Positions 25,816 to 36,769 are shown, numbered from the stretch's first letter. The stretch is DNA of 64,000 nucleotides from Bacillus sp. T33-2 (GCF_002860205.1 NZ_PGVB01000008.1:1-64000), one strand, 5' to 3'. Notes: generated by a model from the sequence alone, not told the origin. Program-made: numbers and translations.

Positions 25816-25866
25816 CTTTTGGCCTCCTTTTAAAAAATTTTTAGAAAATTCTTTCGTTTCGGGTTT

Positions 25867-25895
25867 ATTATAATATAATGATTTTTTTCTGACAA
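25867..25895 (-). promoter_or_regulatory. Sigma-A promoter of lcfA
   Basis: Minus strand TTGTCA - 17 bp - TATAAT, about 50 bp before the lcfA start. No FadR-type palindrome is visible next to it. Confidence 0.75.
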
Positions 25896-25946
25896 ATAGA
25901 ATACTCTACAAGCTCGAATTTTGGTGTACAGGTTATACTTTTTCAG

Positions 25947-25980
25947 AATAAAAAAACGCCGGGTTAATCCGGCGTAACAA
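25947..25980 (-). terminator. Terminator after the small membrane peptide gene
   Basis: ACGCCGG-ATTAA-CCGGCGT stem with a TTTTTTT run on the minus strand, 15-20 bp after the 27-residue reading frame. Confidence 0.85.
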
Positions 25981-25995
25981 AACATGACAATTCAG

Positions 25996-26079
25996 TTATA
26001 CAAAGAAAATCAGGTAAATAAGGCCGATTATCATAAACATACCGCAAAGGACCAGCAATACTTTCGCCAATGTCTCCAA
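25996..26079 (-). CDS. Putative 27-residue small membrane peptide
   Basis: Between yshE and its terminator the minus strand encodes METLAKVLLVLCGMFMIIGL followed by IYLIFFV and TAA. Translation would begin at TTG 26079 with GGGGAG six bases upstream. The peptide is one hydrophobic transmembrane helix with a short polar N-terminus. It begins 12 bp after the yshE stop and ends just before the terminator, so it lies inside the transcript. I do not recognise a family; function unknown. Too short for routine gene callers. Confidence 0.65.
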   Translation of the reverse strand: METLAKVLLVLCGMFMIIGLIYLIFFV

Positions 26080-26091
26080 TTCGTTCTCCCC

Positions 26092-26499
26092 TTAAGAAAT
26101 TCCCGCGCCAATTATATAAGACAATCCGATTGATATGATCATCGAAATAAAGCCGACCGCGCGGTTGTCATTTTCGATTTCCATATCGATATTGAATTTT
26201 GGTGTTAAAAATTCAAAAATGAAGTAACCGGCCAACAGGAGCAGAAAACCGAAGATTCCCCAGCCAATCATTGTGATCAAGGAATCATTCTGCATGATGG
26301 AGTGGCGGAAGATATTTGCCACCCCGAAAATTTTTCCTCCTGTTGCCATCGCTACCGAGATGTTTCCTTTTTTGATTTCATCCCAGTTCCGGTATTTCGT
26401 GACGAGCTCGAAAACCGCCAGGAATACAATCATGCATAAAATTGACACACTGTAATATCCGGCAGTCGTGACATACTCATTAGTCCAAAATTGGTCCAT
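26092..26499 (-). CDS. yshE: DUF350-family membrane protein YshE
   Basis: 135-residue integral membrane protein with four hydrophobic segments (about residues 15-35, 47-62, 73-95 and 112-132). The DUF350 features are EIKKGNISVAMATGGKIFGVANIFRHS in the middle and NRAVGFISMIISIGLSYIIGAG at the end. Function in Bacillus is unknown. ATG with GGGGAG upstream, 20 bp after mutSB, and followed by the small membrane peptide gene; the group polX-mutSB-yshE looks like one operon. Confidence 0.92.
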   Translation of the reverse strand: MDQFWTNEYVTTAGYYSVSILCMIVFLAVFELVTKYRNWDEIKKGNISVAMATGGKIFGVANIFRHSIMQNDSLITMIGWGIFGFLLLLAGYFIFEFLTPKFNIDMEIENDNRAVGFISMIISIGLSYIIGAGIS

Positions 26500-26519
26500 A
26501 GCCGTAATCTCCCCGCGAA

Positions 26520-28874
26520 TTATTTAAATTCTGCAATTGTTACACCGGTTCCGCCTTCCCCGGCTTCCCCAAACCGGATTCTTTTTACCGACCTGTGATT
26601 TTTCAAATGCTCCTGCACACCCTGCCTCAACGCGCCCGTTCCTTTGCCATGGATGATGGAAACACGCGGGTAGCCAGCAAGCAGGGCGTCATCAATATAT
26701 TTTTCAACCTTCAGAAGAGCGTCCTCGTAGCGCTCTCCACGCAAATCAAGCTCCAGGCCGACGTGCGAATCCCTGCCTTTGACTGTGGACACATGCCTTA
26801 ATTCCGGCTGCTTCTGTGTTTCAATATATTCAAGGTCTTTTTCATTTACTTTCATTTTAAGGATCCCGATCTGGACCTGCCACTCATTGTTGGAAGCCTT
26901 TTCTACCAGGTGGCCTTTTTGGCCGAAAGTCAGCACTTTTACCTCGTCTCCAGGCTGGAATACATGCACTCTTGCGCCCTGCCTGGCTGCTGTTTTCACG
27001 GTTACTCTTACAGGAGCCGCCTCCTGCAGGCGCCTTCTTGCCTCAATGAGCTCATGTTCTTTTACATCAGCACTTTTCTCCAACCTTAGTTTTCTTAAGT
27101 CACTGATGATCTCTTCAGCTTCTTCTTTTGCTTTTTCGACAATGGAGGCCGCTTTCTCTTTTGCTTTCTCCGTCAGTTGTTCTTTTTTATCGTAATACGC
27201 CATCACTTGTTTTTGAAGATCCTTGTGGAGCATTTCTGCCTGTTTCAACAGCTCATGCGCTTCCTCAAGTTCTTTTTCAGCCTGGCGCTTGCTCGATTCG
27301 AGGGAAGCAATCATGCTTTCAACCTGGCTGCTGTCAGCATCTATATGGGAGCGGGCATTGCTGATGACCGAATCCATCAATCCGAGCCGCTTGGAGATTT
27401 CAAAGGCATTGCTTCGGCCAGGAACCCCGATCAGCAGCTTATAGGTCGGGCTCAGTGTCTCTACGTCAAATTCGACACTTGCGTTAATGACACCTTCCCG
27501 GTTGTAGCCGTAAGCTTTCAGTTCCGGGTAATGGGTGGTCGCGATCACTCTTGCTCCCCGCTCATATACCTCATCAAGAATAGATATCGCAAGTGCCGCA
27601 CCTTCCAGGGGGTCGGTACCGGCTCCAAGCTCATCAAACAGAACGAGGCTGTTGTAGTCCACTTTCTGCAATATATCAACGATATTCACCATATGGGAAG
27701 AAAACGTGCTCAGGCTTTGTTCAATTGACTGCTCATCCCCAATATCTGCATATACCGCATCAAAAACGGCTGTCTCCGAACCGTCAAGCGCAGGTATCTG
27801 CAGTCCTGCCTGGGCCATTAATGTACATAAGCCCACAGTTTTTAACGTAACTGTCTTTCCGCCTGTGTTAGGTCCGGTGATGACGACCGTTGAGTAATCT
27901 TTTCCAATGGCCACATCGTTCGCCACTACTTCATCGATTGGAATCAACGGGTGGCGGGCTTTAAATAAAACAATTCTCCCTTCATTGTTGACTGCCGGTT
28001 TCGACCCTTTAATCCTGCTTCCATAACGCGCTTTTGCGAACATGAAATCCAGCTCACCGATTATTTCTGTAATTGCGGCCAGCTCCTGTTCATGATCACC
28101 GACAAGGACTGAAAGCTCAATCAGGATCCGTTCTATCTCCTGCTGTTCCCTGAGCCTTATTCCCTGAAGCTCATTGTTCAATTGGACAATCGACTGGGGT
28201 TCAATAAATAATGTTTGCCCTGATGAGCTGGTATCATGAATAATCCCGCCATAATGCCCACGGTACTCCTGTTTTACCGGGATGACGAACCGGTCGTTCC
28301 GTATTGTGATGATCGCGTCGGACAGCATTTTCTGGGCGTTTGACGAACGGATCATGCTTTCAAGCTTTTCACGCACCCTTGCCTCCCGCGACCTTAGCTG
28401 CTGCCTTAGTGAACGAAGTGTATCACTTGCACTGTCAAGCACTTCCCCGCTTTCATCAATCGCGTTTTTAATCGACTCCTCCACATCTGCAAGGACCACA
28501 ATATCATTTGCATAGGTCAGCAGGATTGGTATGTCGGTTTCCTCCGCCATATCAGAGAGAAATTTTTTCATTTGGCGGCTTGCGTGTACAGTGCTTGCTA
28601 TTTGTGTCAGTTCCTGGGGGCTAAGCATGCCTCCAATTGCCGCCCGTTTCAGGTGCGGGCGGATGTCAAATATTCCGCCAAGTGGCACATGGCCTTTCAA
28701 ACGAAGGACTTTGGCTGCCTCGTCGGTTTCATTCTGGAGCCTGACGACTTCCTCATAATCTATTGACGGAACCAGCTTTTCTGCCTTTCCCCTGCCTAGC
28801 GATGAAGAAGCGTGTTCAACTAGCTGGTTCCGGACTTTATCGAATTCCAATGTTTTTAATACTCTTTGGTGCAT
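26520..28874 (-). CDS. mutSB: Endonuclease MutS2 (MutSB)
   Basis: 784-residue MutS2 protein. Homologues bind branched DNA and split stalled ribosomes; they do not perform mismatch repair. It contains the core and lever domains, then the ATPase with Walker [13 protein letters not shown] near 335 and [18 protein letters not shown] (Walker B) near 410. A long coiled coil follows (~510-640), with a KOW-like segment and the C-terminal Smr nuclease domain with [12 protein letters not shown] and [12 protein letters not shown] after AGGAGG. It is 14 bp downstream of polX. Confidence 0.97.
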   Translation of the reverse strand: MHQRVLKTLEFDKVRNQLVEHASSSLGRGKAEKLVPSIDYEEVVRLQNETDEAAKVLRLKGHVPLGGIFDIRPHLKRAAIGGMLSPQELTQIASTVHASRQMKKFLSDMAEETDIPILLTYANDIVVLADVEESIKNAIDESGEVLDSASDTLRSLRQQLRSREARVREKLESMIRSSNAQKMLSDAIITIRNDRFVIPVKQEYRGHYGGIIHDTSSSGQTLFIEPQSIVQLNNELQGIRLREQQEIERILIELSVLVGDHEQELAAITEIIGELDFMFAKARYGSRIKGSKPAVNNEGRIVLFKARHPLIPIDEVVANDVAIGKDYSTVVITGPNTGGKTVTLKTVGLCTLMAQAGLQIPALDGSETAVFDAVYADIGDEQSIEQSLSTFSSHMVNIVDILQKVDYNSLVLFDELGAGTDPLEGAALAISILDEVYERGARVIATTHYPELKAYGYNREGVINASVEFDVETLSPTYKLLIGVPGRSNAFEISKRLGLMDSVISNARSHIDADSSQVESMIASLESSKRQAEKELEEAHELLKQAEMLHKDLQKQVMAYYDKKEQLTEKAKEKAASIVEKAKEEAEEIISDLRKLRLEKSADVKEHELIEARRRLQEAAPVRVTVKTAARQGARVHVFQPGDEVKVLTFGQKGHLVEKASNNEWQVQIGILKMKVNEKDLEYIETQKQPELRHVSTVKGRDSHVGLELDLRGERYEDALLKVEKYIDDALLAGYPRVSIIHGKGTGALRQGVQEHLKNHRSVKRIRFGEAGEGGTGVTIAEFK

Positions 28875-28888
28875 TTGATTTCCTCCTT

Positions 28889-30625
28889 CTAAGAAGGATC
28901 CTGGCTTTCATGGCGTCGATGAAGGAAATCCAGCAAAGCCACTTCATCCATCGCATTCAGGACTGACTCTTTTACAATCCAGCCCTTCATTGCCGATGAT
29001 ACGCCTATATCCATTTCGACCAGGGTATCCAGTCTGTGTGCATCTGTATTAATGACAATTTTAACCCCGGCAGCCTGTGCTTTTCGCAAGTGCTCGCTTG
29101 CGAGATCAAGCCGGTGAGGGCTTGCATTCAATTCTAAAGCAGTATTTGTTTCCTTGGCGAGCTCAATCAGCATGTCTATATCCACGTTATAGCCTTGGCG
29201 CCGGCCAATGACCCGTCCGGTTGGATGGGCGATAATATCAACATTGGCATTGACCAATGCTGTTTTCAGCCTTTGCATGATTTTTTCCCTTGGCTGGGAA
29301 AAAGCAGAGTGTATCGACGCGATGACAACATCCAGTTCTGCGAGCAGGTCATCATCAAAATCCAGCGTTCCATCAGGTAAAATGTCCATTTCCGTTCCTG
29401 TCAAAATTGTAAAATCGTTATACTTTTTATTTATTTCCTTTATTTCCTGAATCTGCTTACGCAATCTCTCAGGGGTCAGCCCGTTTGCGACCCTTAAGTA
29501 GCGGGAGTGGTCTGTGATGGCGATATACTTGTACCCGCGCGCCCTTGCTGCTTCTGCCATCTCTTCTATTGAATGGGCACCGTCGCTCCAGGCGGTATGC
29601 ATATGAATATCGCCTTTAATATCTTCAAGGGAGATCAAGTCCATGCCTTCCCGGAAATGATCAACTTCTGTTCCGTCTTCCCGCAGTTCCGGGGGAATGA
29701 ATGGCAGCCCAAAATGATTGTAAAACGCTTCTTCTGTCTCAAAGGTTTTTATTTCACCGCTCTCGATGTTTTCAACACCATACTCGCTGATTTTTTCGCC
29801 CCTGTCCTTGGCCAGCTGGCGCATCCTTACATTATGATCCTTGGAACCGGTAAAATGATGCAGTGCTGTTACAAACTGCGCCGGTTCAACAATGCGGAAA
29901 TCAACATTAACATCATATTGGAGGCCAAGAGTTACAGACACTTTAGTATCCCCGGCGGCGACCACTTCCTTTATGTCCGGTAGCCCGACAAGCTGTTCTT
30001 TTATAATTTTGGGTTCAGGCGAGGCTATGATAAAATCAAGGTCTTTGACCGTTTCCCTCATTCTCCGCAGGCTTCCGGCTCTTGAATATCTTTGAATTCC
30101 CGTCAGCTTTTCGAGATGGGACTCTATCATTTCTGCAACGACAAGCATGAATGCGAGCGGAAGCCGATCCGGCCTTGTACCGTGATTTGCAATCGCCGCC
30201 AGGATTTTTTCTTCTGTCTTTTCCCCAAAGCCAGCGAGCTTTTGAACCTTTCCAGACCGGCAAGCCTGTTCGAGGTCGTGTACATTTTCAATACCCAGTT
30301 CCTTATAGAGCTTGGCGATCTTCTTGCCTCCCAAACCCGGGAGCTGCAAAAGGGGAACCAACCCGCTTGGAACCTCTTCCCGCAGCTCCTCCAAAACGAT
30401 TGACCTGCCCTCGTTCACATACTCCTCTATTACCGCGGCCGTGCCTTTTCCGATACCGGAAATTTCGGTTAGGTCGCCCATTTCCGAAAGACTGCGGTCG
30501 TCCGTTTCAAGGGCATTTGCAGCTTTCCGGAAGGCAGCCACCTTAAACGGATTCTCACCCTTTAATTCCATATAGATTGCGATCGTTTCCAGCAACCGCA
30601 CGATATCCTTTTTATTTGCTGACAT
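28889..30625 (-). CDS. polX: DNA polymerase/3'-5' exonuclease PolX
   Basis: 578-residue family X DNA polymerase acting in gap-filling base-excision repair. The N-terminal 8-kDa-like and helix-hairpin-helix region ([26 protein letters not shown]) is followed by the nucleotidyltransferase centre [15 protein letters not shown] with DVNVDFRIV as the third acidic strand. The C-terminal PHP domain ([38 protein letters not shown]) supplies a metal-dependent exonuclease. Length is close to B. subtilis PolX (570). Upstream of mutSB in one operon; a terminator separates it from yshB. Confidence 0.97.
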   Translation of the reverse strand: MSANKKDIVRLLETIAIYMELKGENPFKVAAFRKAANALETDDRSLSEMGDLTEISGIGKGTAAVIEEYVNEGRSIVLEELREEVPSGLVPLLQLPGLGGKKIAKLYKELGIENVHDLEQACRSGKVQKLAGFGEKTEEKILAAIANHGTRPDRLPLAFMLVVAEMIESHLEKLTGIQRYSRAGSLRRMRETVKDLDFIIASPEPKIIKEQLVGLPDIKEVVAAGDTKVSVTLGLQYDVNVDFRIVEPAQFVTALHHFTGSKDHNVRMRQLAKDRGEKISEYGVENIESGEIKTFETEEAFYNHFGLPFIPPELREDGTEVDHFREGMDLISLEDIKGDIHMHTAWSDGAHSIEEMAEAARARGYKYIAITDHSRYLRVANGLTPERLRKQIQEIKEINKKYNDFTILTGTEMDILPDGTLDFDDDLLAELDVVIASIHSAFSQPREKIMQRLKTALVNANVDIIAHPTGRVIGRRQGYNVDIDMLIELAKETNTALELNASPHRLDLASEHLRKAQAAGVKIVINTDAHRLDTLVEMDIGVSSAMKGWIVKESVLNAMDEVALLDFLHRRHESQDPS

Positions 30626-30768
30626 TTTATAGCACCTGCCCTTTTAGACATTCACCTTATTGTTTTACATACATCTGCAAGTTGGTCCTGTATTCTTTCC
30701 CATTTTATTTTATAAAAATTGTTGTTTAGAGGGAAATTAATTGAATTCAAGCAGAGCCCGGGCCACAA

Positions 30769-30796
30769 ATAAAAACTTCTCTGCTAAGAGAAGTTA
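30769..30796 (-). terminator. Terminator of zapA-yshB
   Basis: AACTTCTCT-TAGC-AGAGAAGTT perfect stem followed by TTTTATTT on the minus strand. The left arm overlaps the yshB stop codon. Confidence 0.85.
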
Positions 30797-31333
30797 GGCC
30801 ACATAATCTATCCATAATTGTTTAATCTGCTCTGAAAAAATAGGAGTATTCTTGACGATGTTTTCAGCAAGGACTGAGTCACTAAGCGGAGTCTGGATTG
30901 CTTCTATTGGAAGAAGGGCGGCAATATATAATAGAATGAACAGGATAAGATATACCTCGACGATCCCGAGCACGCCGCCTGCCCAGACATTCAATGTCTT
31001 GAGAATTGGGAGATTGGCCACAAAATCAAGCATGGACCCGATGAGCTGCAGCAATATTTTTACGGCGAAAAAAATAGCGACAAATGCAATCGCCCGGTAA
31101 TATGCATCTTCCAGATTGGCATTGTCAAAAAGCAGCCTCAGCGCGGAATCGCTTCCAAAGCTTGGATATGGGATCCACAGGGGCAGCCGTGGGGCCAGAT
31201 CGTCATAATAAAGATTGGCCGCTATAAAGGCGAGCACGAATCCTGTCAAATGGATGGATTGAAGGATAAAACCTCTTTTTATCCCTACGAAAAAGCCTAT
31301 AATTAAAATAACCAAAACAGCAAGATCGAGCAT
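30794..31333 (-). CDS. yshB: CvpA-family membrane protein YshB
   Basis: 179-residue inner-membrane protein with four predicted hydrophobic segments (about 2-20, 23-40, 82-105 and 118-140) and the CvpA pattern GFFVGIKRGFILQ near the N-terminus. E. coli CvpA affects colicin V export and purF expression, but its role in Bacilli is not established. It lies 6 bp after zapA, suggesting cotranscription. ATG at 31333 with a modest AAAGGAATG ribosome site. Confidence 0.92.
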   Translation of the reverse strand: MLDLAVLVILIIGFFVGIKRGFILQSIHLTGFVLAFIAANLYYDDLAPRLPLWIPYPSFGSDSALRLLFDNANLEDAYYRAIAFVAIFFAVKILLQLIGSMLDFVANLPILKTLNVWAGGVLGIVEVYLILFILLYIAALLPIEAIQTPLSDSVLAENIVKNTPIFSEQIKQLWIDYVA

Positions 31334-31339
31334 GAAACT

Positions 31340-31603
31340 TCATTCCTTTACCCTTTTTATTTCTTGTTCAAGCCGTTCAGCGTGGTCTTTCATTTTCAAA
31401 TAATCGTTTACCGCATTGACAGCGGTCAAAACCGCCAGCTTATTTATATCAAGTGAAGGATTCGCTGAACTGATTTCACGCATTTTGTCATCAACCATAG
31501 AGGCAACCAGCCGGATATGGCTGCTGCTTTCTGAACCGACTATTGTATATTGCTGACCATATATGTCAACAGTCGTGCGATTTTTTTGTGTACCTGACAA
31601 CAT
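31340..31603 (-). CDS. zapA: Cell division protein ZapA
   Basis: 87-residue FtsZ-ring-associated protein that promotes FtsZ bundling. The N-terminal beta-strand region RTTVDIYGQQYTIVG is followed by a helical coiled coil with DDKMREI, DINKLAVLTAVNAVNDYLKMK and a charged C-terminus. The second ATG (31603) is chosen because GGGGG lies six bases upstream; the ATG at 31615 has no ribosome site. It is divergent from rnhC and upstream of yshB. Confidence 0.93.
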   Translation of the reverse strand: MLSGTQKNRTTVDIYGQQYTIVGSESSSHIRLVASMVDDKMREISSANPSLDINKLAVLTAVNAVNDYLKMKDHAERLEQEIKRVKE

Positions 31604-31755
31604 TATTGCCCCCATTCAAAGAATCCTAATCTATACTATAACATGAACATAATTCACAGAAAAGCCATAGGAATATAAATTCATCGGAAGCTCAGGGGTT
31701 TTGTCTAAAATTGTAATTAATTTCGGCCCTAGTACGCAATAAGGAGTGTAGACAA

Positions 31756-32691
31756 TTGGGAAATACTGTCCTGAATAAAAATTTGAGCGAAATTATAAAA
31801 ATGAAATCTTACTATGCCAGGTATCTCACTGCAAAAATTCCCCCAGGAAGTGTATTTGCAGCCAAGACACCTAACTGTTCAATAACAGCCTACAAATCGG
31901 GAAAAGTCCTTTTTCAGGGAAAGGAAGGAGAAACAGAGGCAGCAAGGTGGAGCCAGGGGGGACAGGCAACTGGAGTTTCTTCCGGTGAAAACGCATCTGG
32001 GAATCCACATTTGCCTGCAAATCTCAGCTCGATGTCGGTCATCGGTTCTGACGAAGTGGGCACGGGTGATTATTTCGGCCCAATCACAGTTGTGGCGGCT
32101 TATGTGAAAAAAAAGGATCTGCCCGTTCTAAAAGAGCTTGGTGTACAGGATTCGAAAAACCTGAAAGATGATAAAATTATTGCGATCGCAAAAAAGCTTG
32201 TCGAATTCGTCCCCCACAGCCTGTTGACACTGCATAATGAAAAATACAACCATCTCCAGGCATCAGGAATGTCCCAGGGGAAAATGAAGGCTATGCTTCA
32301 TAACCAGGCAATCGGGCATGTTTTGAATAAAATTGCCCCACAGGAGCCTGAGGCAATATTGATAGACCAGTTTGCGAAAGAGGAGATTTATTACTCTTAC
32401 TTACGGGGGCAGAAAAACATTACGAGGGAACGTGTTCTGTTCAGTACAAAAGCTGAAAGTCTCCACCTGGCAGTCGCGGCCGCCTCCATGATCGCCCGGT
32501 ATGCATTTGTCCGCCATTTCGAAAATTTAAGCGAAAAGGCTGGATTCACTCTGCCCAAAGGCGCAGGTTCGCAAGTTGACCAGGCCGCCGCCCGGCTCAT
32601 TAAGGAGAAAGGTGCAGAGGTTTTGCCACAGTTTGTGAAGCTGCATTTTGCTAATACAGAGAAAGCTTTGAAGATTGCCTGCCGGAAATAA
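31756..32691 (+). CDS. rnhC: Ribonuclease HIII
   Basis: 311-residue Mg-dependent RNase H of the HIII type, degrading RNA in RNA-DNA hybrids and R-loops. The N-terminal TBP-like substrate-binding domain (~1-85) precedes the catalytic domain. That domain has GSDEVGTGDYFGP (Asp-Glu of the DEDE-type site), VQDSKNLKD, DQFA and a further acidic residue in KAESLHLAVAAASMIAR. Start is TTG at 31756 after AAGGAGTG. Divergent from zapA and convergent with pheT. Confidence 0.97.
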   Translation: MGNTVLNKNLSEIIKMKSYYARYLTAKIPPGSVFAAKTPNCSITAYKSGKVLFQGKEGETEAARWSQGGQATGVSSGENASGNPHLPANLSSMSVIGSDEVGTGDYFGPITVVAAYVKKKDLPVLKELGVQDSKNLKDDKIIAIAKKLVEFVPHSLLTLHNEKYNHLQASGMSQGKMKAMLHNQAIGHVLNKIAPQEPEAILIDQFAKEEIYYSYLRGQKNITRERVLFSTKAESLHLAVAAASMIARYAFVRHFENLSEKAGFTLPKGAGSQVDQAAARLIKEKGAEVLPQFVKLHFANTEKALKIACRK

Positions 32692-32744
32692 AGAGGTTGT
32701 AGGCACGCCTGCTGATCGTAGTATGGATCCATGCTGGTTTTGAT

Positions 32745-32870
32745 GGTTTCGCTCAATTATTTTTAATTTCGCTTAATTATTTTGAATTTCGCTTAATTGG
32801 CCCTTTTTTCGCGTAATCGAGCTATGTTTTCGCGTAATGAACCGGATTTTTCGCTTAATTACTACAACCT
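32745..32870. repeat. Tandem array C: six copies, 20-21 bp period
   Basis: The motif TTCGC(T/G)(T/C)AAT begins at 32748, 32768, 32788, 32808, 32829 and 32850, giving intervals of 20, 20, 20, 21 and 21 bp. The 9-10 bp between motifs vary and are A/T-rich. It lies between the convergent ends of rnhC and pheT, upstream of their shared terminator hairpin. Confidence 0.85.
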
Positions 32871-32906
32871 GGTTCGACCGCCCCTAAAGCAAGATTCTAT
32901 AATAGT

Positions 32907-32937
32907 AAAAGGCAGCCGGATGGGCTGCCTTTTTGCT
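32907..32937. terminator. Bidirectional terminator between rnhC and pheT
   Basis: AAAAGGCAGCC-GGAT-GGGCTGCCTTTT perfect stem with A and T runs on both sides. Confidence 0.9.
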
Positions 32938-32940
32938 ACA

Positions 32941-35355
32941 CTATCCCCTCAATAGAGCGCCTGCCTGTTCTTTGACAGCGTTCAGCACTTTATCATGGGC
33001 TTTTGCTACATCTTCGTCGGTTAAAGTCTTTTCAGGGTCAAGGTATTTCAATGTAAAGGCGATGGATTTTTTGCCTTCTTCCATGCGCTCTCCCTCATAT
33101 AGATCAAAAACATGGACTTCTTTCAATAACGAACCGCCAGCTTCGACAATAATCTTCTCAAGCTCTCCTGCAGCCTTTTCCTTATCCACGACAAGCGCAA
33201 TATCCCTTGTGATCGACGGGTACCGCGGAATCATGGCATACTGGAGCGCAGGAGTGTCCGCTTCAAGCAGTGTTTTCAGGTCAAGCTCGAACGCATAGGT
33301 TTCCTTTAAATCGAGCGATTTTTGCACAGTCGGGTGGATTTGCCCTACAAACCCCAGTGCATTTCCATCCAGATAGACCTGTGCAGTCCTTCCTGGATGC
33401 ATCCCGTCCAGTTGGGCCTGCCTGAATTCGATACGGCCGAGAAGCCCGAGTTTCGCGAACAGCCCTTCAAGAATTCCTTTTAAAACAAAGAAATCGACCG
33501 GCTTCTTTTCTCCCTGCCACGGATGGTTTTCCCAAAGCCCGGTTACTGCCCCGGCCACATGTTCATGCTCTTCCGGAAGATCCTCTTGGCCGTTGGATAA
33601 GAACACAGCCCCTGTTTCATAAACTGCGATGCTGTCATTCTGGCGGGCTGTATTATATTTCAGGACTTCAAGGAGCTGCGGCACTATGCTTAACCGCAAA
33701 ACACTGTGATCCTCACTCATAGGCATGGCAAGCTGCACTGGCGCCCGATTTTCGAGTGCAAACTGGGCTGCATTTTCTTCGCTTGTAAGAGAATAGGTAA
33801 CGGCCTGGTACAGACCCGCCCCTTCCAAATAACTTCTGACGGTCCGGCGCTTCTGCTGATAAGCAGTAAGATGCCCCGGTGTGGATGAACCGACCGGGAG
33901 CGTGGTCCGCAAGTTGTCATACCCAAACAAACGGCCCACTTCTTCAACCAAATCCTCTTCAATCGTGATATCGCCGCGGCGTGTTGGAACTGTCACAGTG
34001 AAGGTCCCATTGTCTTCCACCGTCTCAAATCGAAGCCGGTTAAATATTTCTTCTACCTGTGTAGAATTTAACTCTGTTCCAAGGATACGGTTGATTTTTT
34101 CAAGTGTGACAGAAACGACTGCAGGCTTGACGTCAAGGCTGTCAGCTTCAACAGAGCCTGCCAGGATTTCCCCGCCGCCATACTCCGCCATCAGGGCTGC
34201 GGCTCTTTCAGCAGCTGCGCGGACGCGGGCCGGGTCGATACCTTTTTCATAGCGCGCACTTGCTTCGCTTCTTAAACCATGATCCTTTGAAGCTTTCCGG
34301 ATGACACCGCCGGTAAAATATGCGGATTCAAGCAAAACCGTTGTCGTATCTGCCTGAACCTCGGAATTGGCACCGCCCATGACTCCAGCAAGAGCCACCG
34401 GTTCCATTCCGTTTGTAATGATAAGATGATCCTCTGTCAACGTACGTTTTACATCATCCAGCGTTACTATCACTTCACCATTTTTAGCGCGCCTTACAAG
34501 TATTTCCTTTGACCCCAAGCGGTTGTAGTCAAAGGCATGAAGCGGCTGGCCGTATTCAAGAAGAATGTAATTGGTGATGTCGACTATATTATTGTGCGGC
34601 CGGATTCCTGCTGCCATGAGGCGGGTCTGCATCCACAACGGCGATGGCTTGACTTTGACATTCTTGATTACTTTCGCCACATAAAGTGGATTATCTTCCT
34701 TTGCATCTACAGTTACGCTGATATAATCTGCTGCCTGTTCAGATGCTGTTTCAGCGTCCGGCTCCGGGAGCTTGACTTCATTCCCAAGGATTGCCCCAAC
34801 TTCGTAAGCCACCCCGAGCATACTTAAGCAATCCGCGCGGTTTGGTGTAAGCCCAAGTTCCAGTATTTGATCGTCCCTGTTTAACAATGCCAGTGCATCT
34901 TCACCGACCGGCGTGTCTTCTGGAAAAACGAAGATACCTTCAGCAAACTCTTTCGACACGAGCTTTCCTTCGATGCCAAGCTCCTGGAGTGAACAAATCA
35001 TCCCATTTGATTCTTCCCCGCGCAGCTTCGCCCGTTTAATTTTAAAATTCCCAGGAAGGTCGGCCCCGACCTTCGCAACCGCTACTTTCTGGCCCTTTGC
35101 GACGTTCCGGGCCCCGCAAATAATTTGCACTGGCTCACCTTCACCAAGGTCGACAAGGCATTTGTTCAGCTTTTCAGCATTCGGATGTTTTTCACATTCG
35201 AGCACGTGTCCGACAACCACACCGCTTAACCCCTCGTTTAACTTTTCAACGCCTTCGACTTCAATGCCGCTTTTTGTTATTTGTTCAGCCAGATCTTCGG
35301 CTGACGTCCCGTTTAAGTCAACATAATCCTGCAGCCATTTATATGATACCAACAT
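32941..35355 (-). CDS. pheT: Phenylalanyl-tRNA synthetase beta subunit
   Basis: 804-residue beta chain of the alpha2beta2 enzyme. The N-terminal EMAP/tRNA-binding domain ([20 protein letters not shown]) lies near 47-66. The B3/B4 editing region follows ([16 protein letters not shown] onward), then the B5 helix-turn-helix region ([23 protein letters not shown]), a catalytic-like domain, and the C-terminal FDX-ACB anticodon-binding domain ([14 protein letters not shown]). ATG after AGGAGG, 12 bp downstream of pheS. Expression is set by the pheS T-box. Confidence 0.98.
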   Translation of the reverse strand: MLVSYKWLQDYVDLNGTSAEDLAEQITKSGIEVEGVEKLNEGLSGVVVGHVLECEKHPNAEKLNKCLVDLGEGEPVQIICGARNVAKGQKVAVAKVGADLPGNFKIKRAKLRGEESNGMICSLQELGIEGKLVSKEFAEGIFVFPEDTPVGEDALALLNRDDQILELGLTPNRADCLSMLGVAYEVGAILGNEVKLPEPDAETASEQAADYISVTVDAKEDNPLYVAKVIKNVKVKPSPLWMQTRLMAAGIRPHNNIVDITNYILLEYGQPLHAFDYNRLGSKEILVRRAKNGEVIVTLDDVKRTLTEDHLIITNGMEPVALAGVMGGANSEVQADTTTVLLESAYFTGGVIRKASKDHGLRSEASARYEKGIDPARVRAAAERAAALMAEYGGGEILAGSVEADSLDVKPAVVSVTLEKINRILGTELNSTQVEEIFNRLRFETVEDNGTFTVTVPTRRGDITIEEDLVEEVGRLFGYDNLRTTLPVGSSTPGHLTAYQQKRRTVRSYLEGAGLYQAVTYSLTSEENAAQFALENRAPVQLAMPMSEDHSVLRLSIVPQLLEVLKYNTARQNDSIAVYETGAVFLSNGQEDLPEEHEHVAGAVTGLWENHPWQGEKKPVDFFVLKGILEGLFAKLGLLGRIEFRQAQLDGMHPGRTAQVYLDGNALGFVGQIHPTVQKSLDLKETYAFELDLKTLLEADTPALQYAMIPRYPSITRDIALVVDKEKAAGELEKIIVEAGGSLLKEVHVFDLYEGERMEEGKKSIAFTLKYLDPEKTLTDEDVAKAHDKVLNAVKEQAGALLRG

Positions 35356-35367
35356 GGTTTTATCCTC

Positions 35368-36405
35368 CTATTCATTTGTGGAAAATTGCTTTAAAAAACG
35401 AATATCGTTTGTATAGAAATGGCGTATATCATCAATTCCGTACTTAAGCATGGCAATCCGCTCTACACCCATTCCAAATGCAAACCCGGTATATTTTTTC
35501 GAATCGAAGCCGGACATCTCAAGCACGGCCGGATGGACCATGCCTGCGCCCAATATTTCAATCCAGCCAGTGTGCTTGCATAAATTACATCCATGCCCGC
35601 CACATTTATAGCAGGAAATGTCCATTTCAACAGAAGGTTCTGTAAATGGGAAAAAACTTGGCCGCAGCCGGATTTCCCTTTCCTCGCCGAACATTTTTTT
35701 CGCAAACACTTGAAGTGTTCCTTTCAGGTCAGTCATGCGGATATGTTCATCGACAACCAGCCCTTCAATCTGCATAAATTGATGGGAGTGAGTCGCATCA
35801 TCATTGTCACGCCGGTACACTTTCCCCGGGCAAATGATTTTCACTGGTCCTTTGCCGTGGTGTTTTTCCATTGTCCGCGCCTGTACTGGTGACGTTTGCG
35901 TACGAAGCAGAATTTCATCGGTGATATAAAAGGAGTCCTGCATGTCACGTGCTGGATGGTCCTTCGGCAGGTTCAGCGCTTCAAAATTGTAATAGTCTTT
36001 CTCTACCTCCGGCCCTTCTGCAATCGTGTAGCCCATGCCAATGAACAGATCTTCAATCTCTTCGACGATTCTGGTCAAAGCATGGCGGTTCCCTGTTCTG
36101 ACCGGCCTTCCTGGCAGGGTAACATCTATTTGTTCGGAAGCCAGCTGAAGCTTCACGGCCTCTTCTTCAAGCTGTATTTGTTTTTCTTCAATTTTACCGG
36201 AGATTCGGTCCCTGACTTCATTAGCCAGGGCCCCCATCTTTGGCCTTTCTTCTGCAGACAGCTTCCCCATGCCCTTTAAAACTTCAGTGATCGGCCCTTT
36301 TTTACCAAGGTAAGCGACCCGGATTTCATTCAGCTCTCTCAGGTCAGCAGCGCTGCCCACTTTTTCGAGGGCTTCTGCCTGTAATTCCTTCAATCGTTCC
36401 TGCAT
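35368..36405 (-). CDS. pheS: Phenylalanyl-tRNA synthetase alpha subunit
   Basis: 345-residue catalytic chain charging tRNA-Phe. An N-terminal coiled coil (~1-90) is followed by class II motif 2 ([21 protein letters not shown] near 200-220) and motif 3 ([25 protein letters not shown]). [28 protein letters not shown] forms part of the active-site region in Gram-positive enzymes. ATG at 36405 chosen for AAAGGAGG; the reading frame is open further into the T-box leader. First gene of pheST. Confidence 0.98.
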   Translation of the reverse strand: MQERLKELQAEALEKVGSAADLRELNEIRVAYLGKKGPITEVLKGMGKLSAEERPKMGALANEVRDRISGKIEEKQIQLEEEAVKLQLASEQIDVTLPGRPVRTGNRHALTRIVEEIEDLFIGMGYTIAEGPEVEKDYYNFEALNLPKDHPARDMQDSFYITDEILLRTQTSPVQARTMEKHHGKGPVKIICPGKVYRRDNDDATHSHQFMQIEGLVVDEHIRMTDLKGTLQVFAKKMFGEEREIRLRPSFFPFTEPSVEMDISCYKCGGHGCNLCKHTGWIEILGAGMVHPAVLEMSGFDSKKYTGFAFGMGVERIAMLKYGIDDIRHFYTNDIRFLKQFSTNE

Positions 36406-36454
36406 TTCAAATCCTCCTTTTTGTACATTCCAAAGCCTGTTTTTAGGCAAAATA

Positions 36455-36725
36455 AAAACCTCATCCCAACAAAAGGGACGAGGCTTGGTTTCGCGGTACC
36501 ACCCTTATTAACACACAGAAACATTGTATGTTCGCTTCATTCGGATAACGGCGGTGTGCCGGTGCATCTTTACATTTTTTATAATGGTCCCGATGCCAAC
36601 TCGGGAGGTGAACTTCGCTGTGCCCCCGCCATAAAAATGCTTTCAGTCTTCGGCATTTTCTCCCTAAATGGTAGCAGGCAAGCTACTCTTCTCCGTCATT
36701 GTTTTTCTCAATAATCAATTTGCTG
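36455..36725 (-). ncRNA. T-box leader of pheST (Phe specifier UUC)
   Basis: The minus strand contains the T-box AAGGGTGGTACCGCG (36493-36507) and a specifier-loop sequence GAAGTTCACC (36607-36616), whose UUC (36610-36612) is a Phe codon. A terminator stem CCTCGTCCC/GGGATGAGG with T-run lies at about 36455-36486. Uncharged tRNA-Phe should stabilise the antiterminator and turn on pheST. The leader begins just after the promoter at 36729-36757. Confidence 0.95.
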
Positions 36726-36728
36726 TTT

Positions 36729-36757
36729 ATTATAGTATAATGTCAGGCGGTTTTCAA
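36729..36757 (-). promoter_or_regulatory. Sigma-A promoter of the pheST leader
   Basis: Minus strand TTGAAA - 17 bp - TATAAT, just upstream of the T-box leader and immediately after the ysgA stop codon. Confidence 0.85.
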
Positions 36758-36769
36758 CAAAGAGCCAGC

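Noticed and set aside
25816-25866. FadR operator at the lcfA promoter
   Set aside because: No TGAATGA/TCATTCA dyad could be found near the TTGTCA/TATAAT promoter or leader by eye.
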